Assembly (NCBI GenBank): GCA_033764725.1
Contig: JANRIR010000006.1
Coordinates: 1 to 41,632 of the forward strand
From: RI-43 sp033764725
GTDB taxonomy: Bacteria; Pseudomonadota; Alphaproteobacteria; Caulobacterales; Aquidulcibacteraceae
Direction of reading: 5' to 3'
Length of the DNA stretch: 41,632 nt
In this document: piece by piece, positions 24,532-32,262 of the stretch
Layout: each line of letters begins with the position of its first letter
How positions within the stretch are numbered: position 1 is the stretch's first letter
The notes under the pieces: model-generated
Database searches by the model: none
The model's input: only the letters and a program-made list of their open reading frames with translations
Told to the model about the DNA's origin: nothing
Translations under genes and position numbers: made by a program

Positions 24532-25647
24532 TTACAGCCAATATGCGGTCAGAATGATGTCGCGGGGTGCCATTGCAAGGCCTGAAACCGCAGGCGCGTT
24601 CAGCAGGAGCGCGCATTCATGCAGCGCCGCGAGCGCGCCTGGCAGGCGATGCAGCGTATAGGTTGCGTCCAGAGACGTCTCGAAGAAGCGCTGCAAATCC
24701 TGTTGCATCAGGGCGATGCGGTCCCGGAGGGGGCCTGAGGGCGTCGTCGGGTGCGGCGCGCTTGTGCGCAGCAGGTGGACGATGTCGAAGTCGAGGCAAT
24801 AGGGGGTGTGTTCGATGAAAGGGCGGCGCCCGATCAGCAGCTTTGCGCATGCGGCGTGCAAGGCGGGCGCAGCGACGAACGGCATGCGCCTGCACGCATA
24901 ATTCACCCAATGCAGATGCACGACGCCGCCGAGCTCCGCCGCGATCGGGTTGTGGCGCAGGCCGTAGGCGAAATTGAACGCCGCGTGCAGCGCATCGCTG
25001 CGATAGGGATGGAGAAATCCGGACCCGCGATCGAGGAGCGCATCGGCTGCGTGCAGCACCGCCGCGACGTCCGGTCCTCCCGATGACGTATACGCGTCCG
25101 CAAACGCCTCGCGGAGCGCGAGCAAGATCGACGGCGCGCCGCCAATCCAATGGCTGACGCGCCAAGAATGCTGTGACCATCGCCGCGGCCAGCGTGGCGT
25201 ATGGGTTGTGGGCGATACGAGGGCGTCGAAGGACCAATGCCTGGGGTGGAGGTGGTCGGGAAACGACGCGCCGTCGAGCGTGCGCAGCAGGGTCAGCGCG
25301 CCCAAGGCATAGGCCGTTGCATGCACGCTGAGGCGGGGCGCGCCGGCTGGCCCAGCGCGCCCGGCGAGGTTGAAACGCGAAAGCGCGTCAGCGAACCGTG
25401 CGTTCGCGTCCGGCGCGATGCGGTCATCGGGAAGCAAACGCAACACATAGAGCGCATCGCAGAGATCCTGCAGCGGCGCGACCTGGGCGCACCCGGGCTC
25501 AGTCCAAAAGGCGTGCGCAGCGCTATGGTGCGCGCGCAAGTACGCGACGATCGCGTTGTGCAGCGGCGGGGGCGCAACGACGGGCGGGTCCGCGTGCGGA
25601 GCGGACGCCGCCGATCGTGCAGGGATCTGCGCCGAGCGTGTTGTCAT
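24532..25647 (-). CDS. Unrecognised 371-residue helical protein in EPS locus
   Basis: I cannot assign a family. After a Pro/Ala-rich, probably disordered N-terminus of about 30 residues the protein is largely helical. Repeating units such as HATAYALGALTLLRTLDG, SHWIGGAPSILLALREAF and DALHAAFNFAYGLRHNP are rich in aromatic and His/Asp residues and suggest an alpha/alpha-toroid as in six-hairpin glycosidases. Other conserved-looking stretches are GGVVHLHWVNYACRRMPF and FIEHTPYCLDFDIVHLLRT. No signal peptide or membrane segment is seen. ATG 25647 has AAGGA about 9 bases upstream. It precedes a glycosyltransferase by 13 bases and is divergent from a small ORF ending on a terminator. A polysaccharide-modifying or -cleaving enzyme is conceivable, not shown. 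Confidence 0.75.
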   Translation of the reverse strand: MTTRSAQIPARSAASAPHADPPVVAPPPLHNAIVAYLRAHHSAAHAFWTEPGCAQVAPLQDLCDALYVLRLLPDDRIAPDANARFADALSRFNLAGRAGPAGAPRLSVHATAYALGALTLLRTLDGASFPDHLHPRHWSFDALVSPTTHTPRWPRRWSQHSWRVSHWIGGAPSILLALREAFADAYTSSGGPDVAAVLHAADALLDRGSGFLHPYRSDALHAAFNFAYGLRHNPIAAELGGVVHLHWVNYACRRMPFVAAPALHAACAKLLIGRRPFIEHTPYCLDFDIVHLLRTSAPHPTTPSGPLRDRIALMQQDLQRFFETSLDATYTLHRLPGALAALHECALLLNAPAVSGLAMAPRDIILTAYWL

Positions 25648-25828
25648 GGCACGTGTCCTTCGCAGTCGACCGATGCACGCGCAAGGGCGAAAACGCCGCG
25701 TATGCAGGGGTCGTCGCTGGGCGCCGAGCAGATCGCCCGATGCGTCGGTGAACGCGCTCGCGCGGCGCAGGCTGGTCCCTCAGCGCGCATTGCGCGGGAC
25801 TGCACAGCAGCCCTAAGGAAGGTCAAGC

Positions 25829-25906
25829 ATGTCGGATCGCTTGTGCTTTGGTCAGCCGTGCATGGGGCGCTCAACCAACGAAGAGCCAAAAACGTCCGCA
25901 CCTTGA
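25829..25906 (+). CDS. Candidate small protein, 25 residues
   Basis: This short ORF opens at ATG 25829, exactly 6 bases after an AGGAAGG Shine-Dalgarno (25816-25822). It runs 25 codons to TGA 25904-25906, and an intrinsic terminator starts 8 bases later. An in-frame TAA at 25814-25816 fixes the start. The peptide has Cys6 and Cys11 (LCFGQPCMG) and a hydrophilic tail ending KTSAP; there is no signal peptide. I know no family for it. The ribosome-binding site and terminator together argue for a real transcript and translation. It might be a small regulator, a leader peptide or a modified-peptide precursor. It is divergent from the 371-residue gene. Confidence 0.5.
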   Translation: MSDRLCFGQPCMGRSTNEEPKTSAP

Positions 25907-25914
25907 CGCAGTAA

Positions 25915-25947
25915 GGGGGGCGGCTCGCTGGGAGCGCCCCCCTTTTT
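25915..25947 (+). terminator. Intrinsic terminator after the small ORF
   Basis: GGGGGGCG (25915-25922) pairs perfectly with CGCCCCCC (25935-25942), a 12-base loop between them, directly followed by TTTTT (25943-25947). The T-run lies only on the plus side, so it ends plus-strand transcription. The sole plus-strand candidate upstream is the 25-codon ORF. On the minus strand the same stem is followed by TTACTG, so it would only weakly stop RTX transcripts. Confidence 0.8.
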
Positions 25948-25970
25948 GCATTAGACCCGAAAGGTCGCGG

Positions 25971-27113
25971 TCAGATCAGGAAGTCGCCAGCGTCAACCGT
26001 GCTGATGTTCGTGTTCGTCAGCGCGAGCGTCTCGTCAACCACGGTGTCGCCGTCGAGATCGATGGAAACAATGACATTGACGCCGGACTGCGCCCAGGTG
26101 ATCTGGCTGATGTTCGCGATCCCGAGTTCCGTAAGGTCGATCACGTCGTCGCCCGACGCTTCGAAACCTTGGATCTTGTCGCCAGTCAGCTCGGCCGCAG
26201 TGTCGTACACAAATGTATCATTGCCGGCCCCGCCTGTGAGTTCGTCGGCGCCAAGGCCTCCGACCAACCGGTCGTCGCCATCGCCGCCGAGCAACCGGTC
26301 GGCGCCAGCGCCGCCGCTGAGGAAGTCGTTGCCGCCGTCGCCTTCGATGTAATCGTCGCCGTTCTGACCGAACAGCAGATCGTCGCCGTCGCCGCCGCTG
26401 AAATCGTCGCTTTGATTGCCGCCGCCGATGACGTCGTCGCCGGCGTCGCCATTGACGATGTTGAGGCCGTCGCCGCTGAGGATGTAGTCGTTGCCGCCGC
26501 CGCCGCTCACGACGTCATTGCCGAGGTCGAAGATGAAGCCGTCGTTGCCGCTTGTGCCGGTCACCTGGAAGTGCTCAACGCCGCTGTAATTGACCGTGTA
26601 GCCGTCAACAGAGGCCGTGCCGCCAAGCGCGCTCGTCGAGAACGTGTGCACCAAGCCGCTGGTCAAATTGCCAAAGCGCAGAATGGCCGTATCGCTGCCG
26701 GCGCCGCCGCGCACATCGTCGGTTTCGCCCGCCGAGCCCACGCCTGCGTCCAGCCGGTCGTTCCCGTTCTCGCCAAACACCCGATCGCTGCCGATGCCGC
26801 CGACGACGGAGTCGTCGCCAGCGCCGCCTTGCAAATGATCATTGCCGACGCCGCCCGAGATGTAATCGTTGCCGAGGCCGCCCGCGGCGTAATCATCGCC
26901 GTCGCCGCCGAGCAGCGTGTCATTGCCTTCATCGCCGTACAGGGTGTCGTTGCCCAGGCCGCCTTCGACGTAGTCGTCGCCGTCGCCGCCTTGGACGTAA
27001 TCGTTGCCTTCGCCGGCAAACACGCGGTCATTGCCGCGCCCAGAGCGGATCACGTCATCGAGCGCTGTGCCATTGATGATGTCGTCGCCGCTCGTTCCGT
27101 TTAAATTAGCCAT
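25971..27113 (-). CDS. RTX-type calcium-binding protein, likely type I secretion substrate
   Basis: The 380-residue protein consists mostly of GGxGxDxux nonapeptide repeats in two blocks (about residues 24-122, 10 repeats, and 195-310, 11 repeats). These should fold as calcium-filled parallel beta-rolls outside the cell. A beta-rich segment of about 70 residues lies between the blocks. The C-terminus resembles the serralysin C-terminal domain (KIQGFEASGDDVIDLTELGI) and ends DAGDFLI, an acidic-then-hydrophobic tail typical of uncleaved type I secretion signals. No catalytic domain is present, so a structural or matrix role is likely. GGAGG lies 7 bases before ATG 27113. A complete type I system is encoded 5 kb away. 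Confidence 0.92.
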   Translation of the reverse strand: MANLNGTSGDDIINGTALDDVIRSGRGNDRVFAGEGNDYVQGGDGDDYVEGGLGNDTLYGDEGNDTLLGGDGDDYAAGGLGNDYISGGVGNDHLQGGAGDDSVVGGIGSDRVFGENGNDRLDAGVGSAGETDDVRGGAGSDTAILRFGNLTSGLVHTFSTSALGGTASVDGYTVNYSGVEHFQVTGTSGNDGFIFDLGNDVVSGGGGNDYILSGDGLNIVNGDAGDDVIGGGNQSDDFSGGDGDDLLFGQNGDDYIEGDGGNDFLSGGAGADRLLGGDGDDRLVGGLGADELTGGAGNDTFVYDTAAELTGDKIQGFEASGDDVIDLTELGIANISQITWAQSGVNVIVSIDLDGDTVVDETLALTNTNISTVDAGDFLI

Positions 27114-27468
27114 GCCCCGCCTCCACTCGCCACCCCATGGTTAACGACCGAGTCAGGTGTAGCCAAGCGAGACAAACCCCGCAAGCGCTCTCAAGGCGCA
27201 ATCCTAGGCGGCATTCGGGATCGCTGCTCGTCGGCTTGACGGTCTCCGCTCAACCTGCGCTGGCAGGTGCGCCGGAAAAAATCGTGAATTCAACATGCTA
27301 TCGCCAGCACGCCGACGCCGCGTCGCTGAGGCGGCTGCAACCGCCCGTGCAGCGGGTTGAGCAATCCACAGATTTGTCGGCGATGAAATCGCCGAACCCC
27401 ACTTCCGTTGCGCTCGGATGCGCGAGAGGACGGTCGCCCGAACTGGGCGACGGACGAGAAGGACCGAC
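27114..27468. other. Divergent regulatory region between RTX and flippase genes
   Basis: These 355 bases lack a convincing gene. They contain the ribosome-binding site and possible promoter of the RTX gene, with minus-strand TTGCGG, 17 bases, then TACACC within about 27150-27182. They also hold a TTAACCAT box, and two hairpins near the flippase: CAACCGC with GCGGGTTG at about 27338-27360, and CGGCGAT with ATCGCCG at about 27378-27394 (GAA loop). No T-run follows the hairpins. Confidence 0.45.
27137..27144 (-). promoter_or_regulatory. TTAACCAT box, candidate CtrA site
   Basis: On the minus strand the sequence reads TTAACCAT, the conserved alphaproteobacterial CtrA recognition core. It lies 24-31 bases upstream of the RTX start codon. 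The second TTAA half-site after seven bases is not conserved. The match is exact but only eight bases long, so chance cannot be excluded. Confidence 0.35.
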
Positions 27469-28788
27469 GTGGCGCGTCGCATAGGTCAGAGGCTGGCGTC
27501 CGCGCTGCGCAGCGACGATGCGCGGCATGCGGGCCTATTGATCGGGGCGACGACGCTCGGTCAGGTCGTTTTGCTCGGCACGATGCCCATTCTGGCGCGG
27601 CTGTTCCCGCCGGCGGAATGGGGCGCGCTGGTGACCTTGACCGCGCTTGCAACCGTCGGCGCATCCGTCTCGGCGTTATGCTACGATTCTGCGATCGTGC
27701 TGCCGCGCTCCGAGCGGGCTGCCCGCGCGCTGTTCGCCCTGTCGGCGCGCTTGATCGTCGTCACGTCGGCGTGCGGGGGCTTGGCGGCCTTCGCGGCCCT
27801 TCTGGCGATGCCGGCGGCGTTCGGTGGCGGCCATGCGGCGGTCTTCGCCTTGGGGTTCTTCGTCTACACCCTCGCGGGCGGCGCAATCAGCGCGCTGGGA
27901 CACGCCCTCGGCAGGGGCAAGCGCTATCGGCCCATCGCGCTATCGAAGATCACGCAGACAGCCGGCCCCTCCCTGGCGCAGGTCGCAGCCGGCGTGGCGG
28001 GTTATCTCGGATCGCACGGTCTCGTGGCCGGACGCGGACTAGGCCTCATCGGGGCCGCGGGCCTAATGGCGGCGGCGGCGCCGCCGGGCTATCGCCTCGC
28101 CGGCGCCATCCGCGCGCGGCGCGTCGACGTGGCGGCCGCAGCGCGGATGTATCGCGACGTCATTCTGCAGGTCCCGCGTCAATTGCTGGTGCGCGGGGCC
28201 ACGGCGCTGCCCGCCTTGTTCATGGTGGCGAGCTATGGCGCGGCGGCGGGGGCGCTGTTCTTCTTCGCGCAGCGTCTGGTCGAACGGCCGGGCGCTTTGC
28301 TTGGCGACACGCTGTCGAGATTGCCCATGCGCCGCTTCGCGCAGCTGCGGGCGGAGCGCAAGCCGCTCCTGCGCGCAGCCTTGGCGTGGACTGCGATGAT
28401 CGCCGCGCCGATCATCGCCGGGGTGGCGCTGACGGCGGCGCTGGCGGACCAGATCGTCGCGCTGCTGTTCGGCCCTGCTTGGATGGAGGCTGGCGGCTAT
28501 GTCGTGGTGATGTCGCTCTGGGCGGGCGCCCGGCTGTCGGCGATGCCGCTCACGACCCTGATTTTCGTGCTCCGGCGGCACAAGGCTGGCCTGACCCTTG
28601 ACGGCGTCTTTAGTCTGCGCGCTTTGGCGATCCCGACCACCGCCTTCGTCGGCGGCGACGCGCTGACGGCGCTGTCGATTTTTACGGGCCTGAGCGTGCT
28701 TTATCACGCCCTGCACGTAGCGAACGGCGTTCGCGCGGCGCGCCGCCATGACCGCGCCTTGCACTCGAAGGCAGAGCCGCACGAATGA
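27469..28788 (+). CDS. Wzx-type polysaccharide flippase
   Basis: This is a 439-residue polytopic protein of the MOP/oligosaccharide flippase class with about 12-14 membrane segments. The first module reads LIGATTLGQVVLLGTMPILARLFPPAEWGALVTLTAL, typical of Wzx (LPxLTRxxxPxxxG pattern). A later module has the LFFFAQRLVERPGALLGDTLSR motif. It would flip the undecaprenyl-linked repeat unit to the periplasmic face. GTG 27469 is chosen because GAGAAGGA ends 6 bases upstream; ATG 27418 has no such site. The stop overlaps the start of the methyltransferase (ATGA). Confidence 0.9.
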   Translation: MARRIGQRLASALRSDDARHAGLLIGATTLGQVVLLGTMPILARLFPPAEWGALVTLTALATVGASVSALCYDSAIVLPRSERAARALFALSARLIVVTSACGGLAAFAALLAMPAAFGGGHAAVFALGFFVYTLAGGAISALGHALGRGKRYRPIALSKITQTAGPSLAQVAAGVAGYLGSHGLVAGRGLGLIGAAGLMAAAAPPGYRLAGAIRARRVDVAAAARMYRDVILQVPRQLLVRGATALPALFMVASYGAAAGALFFFAQRLVERPGALLGDTLSRLPMRRFAQLRAERKPLLRAALAWTAMIAAPIIAGVALTAALADQIVALLFGPAWMEAGGYVVVMSLWAGARLSAMPLTTLIFVLRRHKAGLTLDGVFSLRALAIPTTAFVGGDALTALSIFTGLSVLYHALHVANGVRAARRHDRALHSKAEPHE

Positions 28789-29538
28789 TGAACGCCGATC
28801 CCTTCAGTGAAGCTGGCGCGCCAAACCGCAGCGGCGACGCAGGGCGTCGTCTGGATGCGTCGTTTCGGTCCAAGGCGATCGGCGGCTGGCGGTCCAACTG
28901 TCTGCACATCATCGCCGAGCTCGAGTGCGCGACGCTGCTTGAAATCGGCGCCGGCGCGCCGGACTGTCTCGTCGCCGCGCTGGCGCGCGCGCATCGCCAT
29001 CGACGTCAGCGAGCGCTACCGCCGCGACTTCGAGGCGGCGGGCGGGATGTTTCGTTTGTACGATCTCGATGCGCAGCCGCTCGGCGCCCTTCCGCCCATC
29101 GACGTCGCGATATGCTCCGACGTGTTCGAGCATTTGCGCCATCCCGCGCGCGCCTTGTCGGCGCGGGCGCAGGCGCTCGCTGCGGACGGCGTGCTGCTCA
29201 GTCACGTGCCCAATGAATATGGCCTTGCGCGCACGCTCGGCGTCATGCTCGGCCGGCGGGAGACCACGCAGTTTCACGCCGGCGCGCACGAGCGGGACGA
29301 CCCGTATCTGCGCCGCTGCACAGACCGCGGCTATCGCGCCTTTCTCGAACAGGCTTTCGCGAACAATAATCGTTCGACGCCGCTGCGTTATCGCCGGCCC
29401 GCGCGCTGGCTGTCCCGCTGCGGCCTTGAGCCGCCTTATTTTCTGCAAGGCGGCCCGACCTGCGCAAGCGCCAACAGCCCCGCCGCGGCACAGCGCCTGC
29501 GCGCAGCGTTGTCGGCGATCGGCCTGCGTGGCGCTTGA
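28785..29538 (+). pseudogene. SAM-dependent methyltransferase broken by a frameshift
   Basis: The first frame (ATG 28785, overlapping the flippase stop) encodes FRSKAIGGWRSN and the SAM-binding motif I, ATLLEIGAGAPDCLVAALARA. The remainder, IAIDVSERYRRDFEAAGG, then DVAICSDVFEHLRHP and LLSHVPNEYG, lies in another frame, joined at a run of five GC units (28983-28992). Adding one GC unit would give a single protein of 251 residues of the class I methyltransferase fold (Methyltransf_11/23-like). Either the gene is inactive, it switches by slippage at the run, or the sequence has an error there. Its natural role would be O-methylation of the polysaccharide or its precursor. Confidence 0.85.
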
Positions 29539-29636
29539 TGCTGGCGCATCTCCGCGGGTCATCGTGAGCGCCTGGAGCCGCGCGCGGGCGCCGGCGTTCT
29601 CAGCGTCCGACGCGGCGGCGGGGTGAAGCGCGGGTC

Positions 29637-31196
29637 ATGCTGTTCAACTCCAACGCATTCCTGCTGCTCCTTCTGCCGCTGGCGTTCGCGGCGCATCGTC
29701 TTGCGCTGCGCTCGCGGACGGCGCAGGCCGCGATTGCAGTGCTCGTCGTCGCGTCGGTGGCGTTTTATGTGTCGACGAACGCGGCGTTCGCGGGGATCTT
29801 GTTCGCCTCGATCCTTTTCAATTATGCGGCGGGGCTGGCGCTTGCGCGCCATCGTTCACGCCTGCTTCTGATCATCGCGATCTGCGCCAATCTGGGCCTA
29901 CTCGGCTATTTCAAATACGCCAATTTCGCGATCGAGAACGTCAACGCGCTGTTTGGGGCGACCTATCCCGCGCTCGAGATCGCGCTGCCGGTCGGCATTT
30001 CGTTCTATACCTTCACGCAGCTGACCTATCTGGTCGACGCGTATGTCGGCAAGGCGAAGGAGAAGGACATCCTCGCCTACGGGCTTTTCGTCACCTTCTT
30101 CCCGCATCTGATCGCCGGCCCGATCATGCATCACGCGCAGATGATGCCGCAGTTCAAGCGCAAGCCGGCGCAGGCGCGGCTGGCGAGCCTGGCGCCGGCA
30201 GGCTTGTTTCTGCTCGGCGTGGGCCTGGTGAAGAAGCTCTACATCGCCGATCCGCTGTCGACGCTCGCCTCGCCGATGTTCGACGGCGCCGCGCAAGGGA
30301 TCGATCCGAATTTCTTCTCCGCCTGGGTCGGGGCGTTTGCGTACGCGTTCCAGATCTATTTCGACTTCTCGGGCTATTGCGACATGGCCGTCGGTCTTGC
30401 GCTGCTGTTCGGCATTCGCCTGCCGGCGAATTTCAACTCGCCCTACAAATCGACTTCGATCATCGCCTTCTGGCGACGCTGGCACATGACCTTGTCGCGG
30501 CTGTTGCGCGATTACGTCTATATTCCGCTCGGCGGCAATCGGCGCGGCGTCTCGCGCCGTTATCTCAACCTCATGACGACGATGCTCGTCGGCGGCGTGT
30601 GGCATGGCGCGAGCTGGAATTTCGTCGTGTGGGGCGGCGTGCATGGACTGCTTTTGGCGCTCAATCACGCCTGGAACGCGCTGCCGTTCGTGCGCGGCGG
30701 CTTTCGCGCGCCGTGGCTGTTCGGGCCGCTGACGTTCCTGGCGGTGACGCTCGCCTGGGTTCCGTTTCGCGCCGTCGATGGGGACAGCGCGCTGCGCATT
30801 CTTGAAACCATGGCTGGCGCGCACGGCCTTGCGGCGCCGCTCGAACTCGACTGGTTGTTGCGTCGCCTCGGCGTCGATCTGTCGTCGTTCGGCGTCGCCA
30901 TCGTTGCCGAGAACGAACGCCGTGATCATTATCTCGCGCTGGCGACGATGGCGGCTGCGGCGATCATCGCGTTTTGCGCGCCCAACGCGCTGCAGATCGC
31001 CGCGCGCTATCGCCCCACCGCGGATTTCGCCGCCGACGTCGCCAGCGACTGGTCAAGCGACTGGCGGCGCAAACGCCAAGCATGGCGCTTCGCACCGGGA
31101 GTGCGGTCCGGCGTGCTCGTGGGCGCAATGATCGTTGCGGCCCTGATGGCCGTCAATGCAGCGCGTCCGTCCGAATTTCTCTATTTCCAATTCTAA
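29637..31196 (+). CDS. MBOAT family O-acyltransferase (AlgI-like)
   Basis: This is a 519-residue protein with about 11 membrane segments. Like AlgI and DltB, it should carry acetyl or other acyl groups across the membrane for polysaccharide O-acylation. Diagnostic motifs are LPVGISFYTFTQLTYLVDAY, FFPHLIAGPIMHH, FDFSGYCDMAVGLALLFG, FWRRWHMTLSRLLRDYVYIPLGGNR and the catalytic-His motif GGVWHGASWNFVVWG. It is followed after 2 bases by an SGNH-like gene, the usual partner. ATG 29637 matches the typical MLFNSNAFLLLLLPL start. The upstream 98 bases contain nothing recognisable. Confidence 0.94.
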   Translation: MLFNSNAFLLLLLPLAFAAHRLALRSRTAQAAIAVLVVASVAFYVSTNAAFAGILFASILFNYAAGLALARHRSRLLLIIAICANLGLLGYFKYANFAIENVNALFGATYPALEIALPVGISFYTFTQLTYLVDAYVGKAKEKDILAYGLFVTFFPHLIAGPIMHHAQMMPQFKRKPAQARLASLAPAGLFLLGVGLVKKLYIADPLSTLASPMFDGAAQGIDPNFFSAWVGAFAYAFQIYFDFSGYCDMAVGLALLFGIRLPANFNSPYKSTSIIAFWRRWHMTLSRLLRDYVYIPLGGNRRGVSRRYLNLMTTMLVGGVWHGASWNFVVWGGVHGLLLALNHAWNALPFVRGGFRAPWLFGPLTFLAVTLAWVPFRAVDGDSALRILETMAGAHGLAAPLELDWLLRRLGVDLSSFGVAIVAENERRDHYLALATMAAAAIIAFCAPNALQIAARYRPTADFAADVASDWSSDWRRKRQAWRFAPGVRSGVLVGAMIVAALMAVNAARPSEFLYFQF

Positions 31197-31198
31197 AC

Positions 31199-32203
31199 AT
31201 GCGCGCGCGCGATCGCCTCCGTCGCTTTTTCACCGCCGCCGCGGCCTCCAGCGTGATCGCGCTTGCCGTGCTGGTCGGCGCCTTTGCGGCGCAGATCGAT
31301 CGGCCCACACGCGAAGGCGCGGGGCGCTGCGCCTTCGTCAAGACGAAAGTGGAGATCGCCGCCGCGCAGCCCGGCCGGCGCCTGGTCGTCATCGGCGGAT
31401 CGGGGGTGCACTGGGGCGTCAACGCCGAACGGCTGGGCGCGCGCTACGGCTATGCCGGGGTGAATTTCGGCACGTTCGCCTCGCTCGGCGCCGACATCAT
31501 CCTGTGGGAGGCGCGCAGAGCATTGCGGCGCGGCGACGTCGCGCTCCTGGCGCTCGAATATGACGTGCTGTCGCAACCTGGCGCATCGCGGCAAAGCGTC
31601 GACTTCGCCTTGTCCTGCGGGCGCGATTGGCTGGCTGCGCAGGATCCGCTGCGTCAGGCGCGGCTGGCGGTGGGGTCCGATCCGCTGCGGCTGACTGCGC
31701 TGCGCGCTGCGCCGGAAACCTATGTCATGCCGCCGCAGGCGCGGCGGTTCAGCGCCCATGGCGATCCCTATCTCGATGCGCGGTCGTTCCGTCCGATCCC
31801 GCCGGAGGTGGCGCGACGCGTCGATCTCTACCGCCCCTTGTCGATCCCCGCGCGCGGGACGCCAGAGACCGAACGCGCGCTGATCGCATTTCGCGCGTGG
31901 GCGGCGGCGAATGGCGTGCGCGTACTCGTCACTTGGCCGAACACAATCGCGTTCGACGCCTATGCGCGCACGGCGAACTTCGCCGCGCTCGAGGCCTGGT
32001 ATCGCGATCTCGGGTTCACGGTGATCGGGGCGCCGTCGATCGGCCTGCTGGAGCGGCGCTATTTCTCCGACACGATGTACCATCTCACCGCCGAAGGCGT
32101 GACGCTGCGCACCGCGCGGCTCGAGTCCGCCCTGGACCCTGTCCTCGCCGCGGGATCGTCGCCTGTGGCGCCCGGGAGCCTACCCACGCCCAGTCATCCT
32201 TGA
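31199..32203 (+). CDS. SGNH-like periplasmic acyl-transfer partner of the MBOAT protein
   Basis: This is a 334-residue protein with one N-terminal membrane anchor (FFTAAAASSVIALAVLVGAFAA) and a periplasmic SGNH/DltD/AlgX-like domain. The nucleophile motif is VVIGGSGVHWGV, where Ser replaces the position of the GDS serine. The second catalytic motif DxxH appears as SDTMYHLTAEGV near the C-terminus. Such proteins receive the acyl group delivered by an MBOAT transporter and place it on the polymer. The start is ATG 31199, 2 bases after the MBOAT stop, implying translational coupling. Whether it is a transferase or an esterase cannot be told. Confidence 0.82.
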   Translation: MRARDRLRRFFTAAAASSVIALAVLVGAFAAQIDRPTREGAGRCAFVKTKVEIAAAQPGRRLVVIGGSGVHWGVNAERLGARYGYAGVNFGTFASLGADIILWEARRALRRGDVALLALEYDVLSQPGASRQSVDFALSCGRDWLAAQDPLRQARLAVGSDPLRLTALRAAPETYVMPPQARRFSAHGDPYLDARSFRPIPPEVARRVDLYRPLSIPARGTPETERALIAFRAWAAANGVRVLVTWPNTIAFDAYARTANFAALEAWYRDLGFTVIGAPSIGLLERRYFSDTMYHLTAEGVTLRTARLESALDPVLAAGSSPVAPGSLPTPSHP

Positions 32204-32262
32204 TAGGAAGGACGGGCTGCGGCGCGGCACGGCGAAAAGGCCGGCGCGCCCGTCGGCGGGGT

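Noticed and set aside
25971..27113. Regular repeats that could suggest a CRISPR array
   Set aside because: They are imperfect 27-base in-frame units encoding GGxGxD nonapeptides of an RTX protein, with no constant repeat and unique spacer structure.
25971..27113. The RTX protein as a LapA-type giant adhesin for the LapG-like protease
   Set aside because: It is only 380 residues and lacks the N-terminal retention module and Ala-Ala cleavage site of LapA-type proteins.
27137..27484. A 115-codon plus-strand frame between the RTX and flippase genes
   Set aside because: It has no ribosome-binding site and no signal or domain, and it overlaps the better-supported flippase start in another frame.
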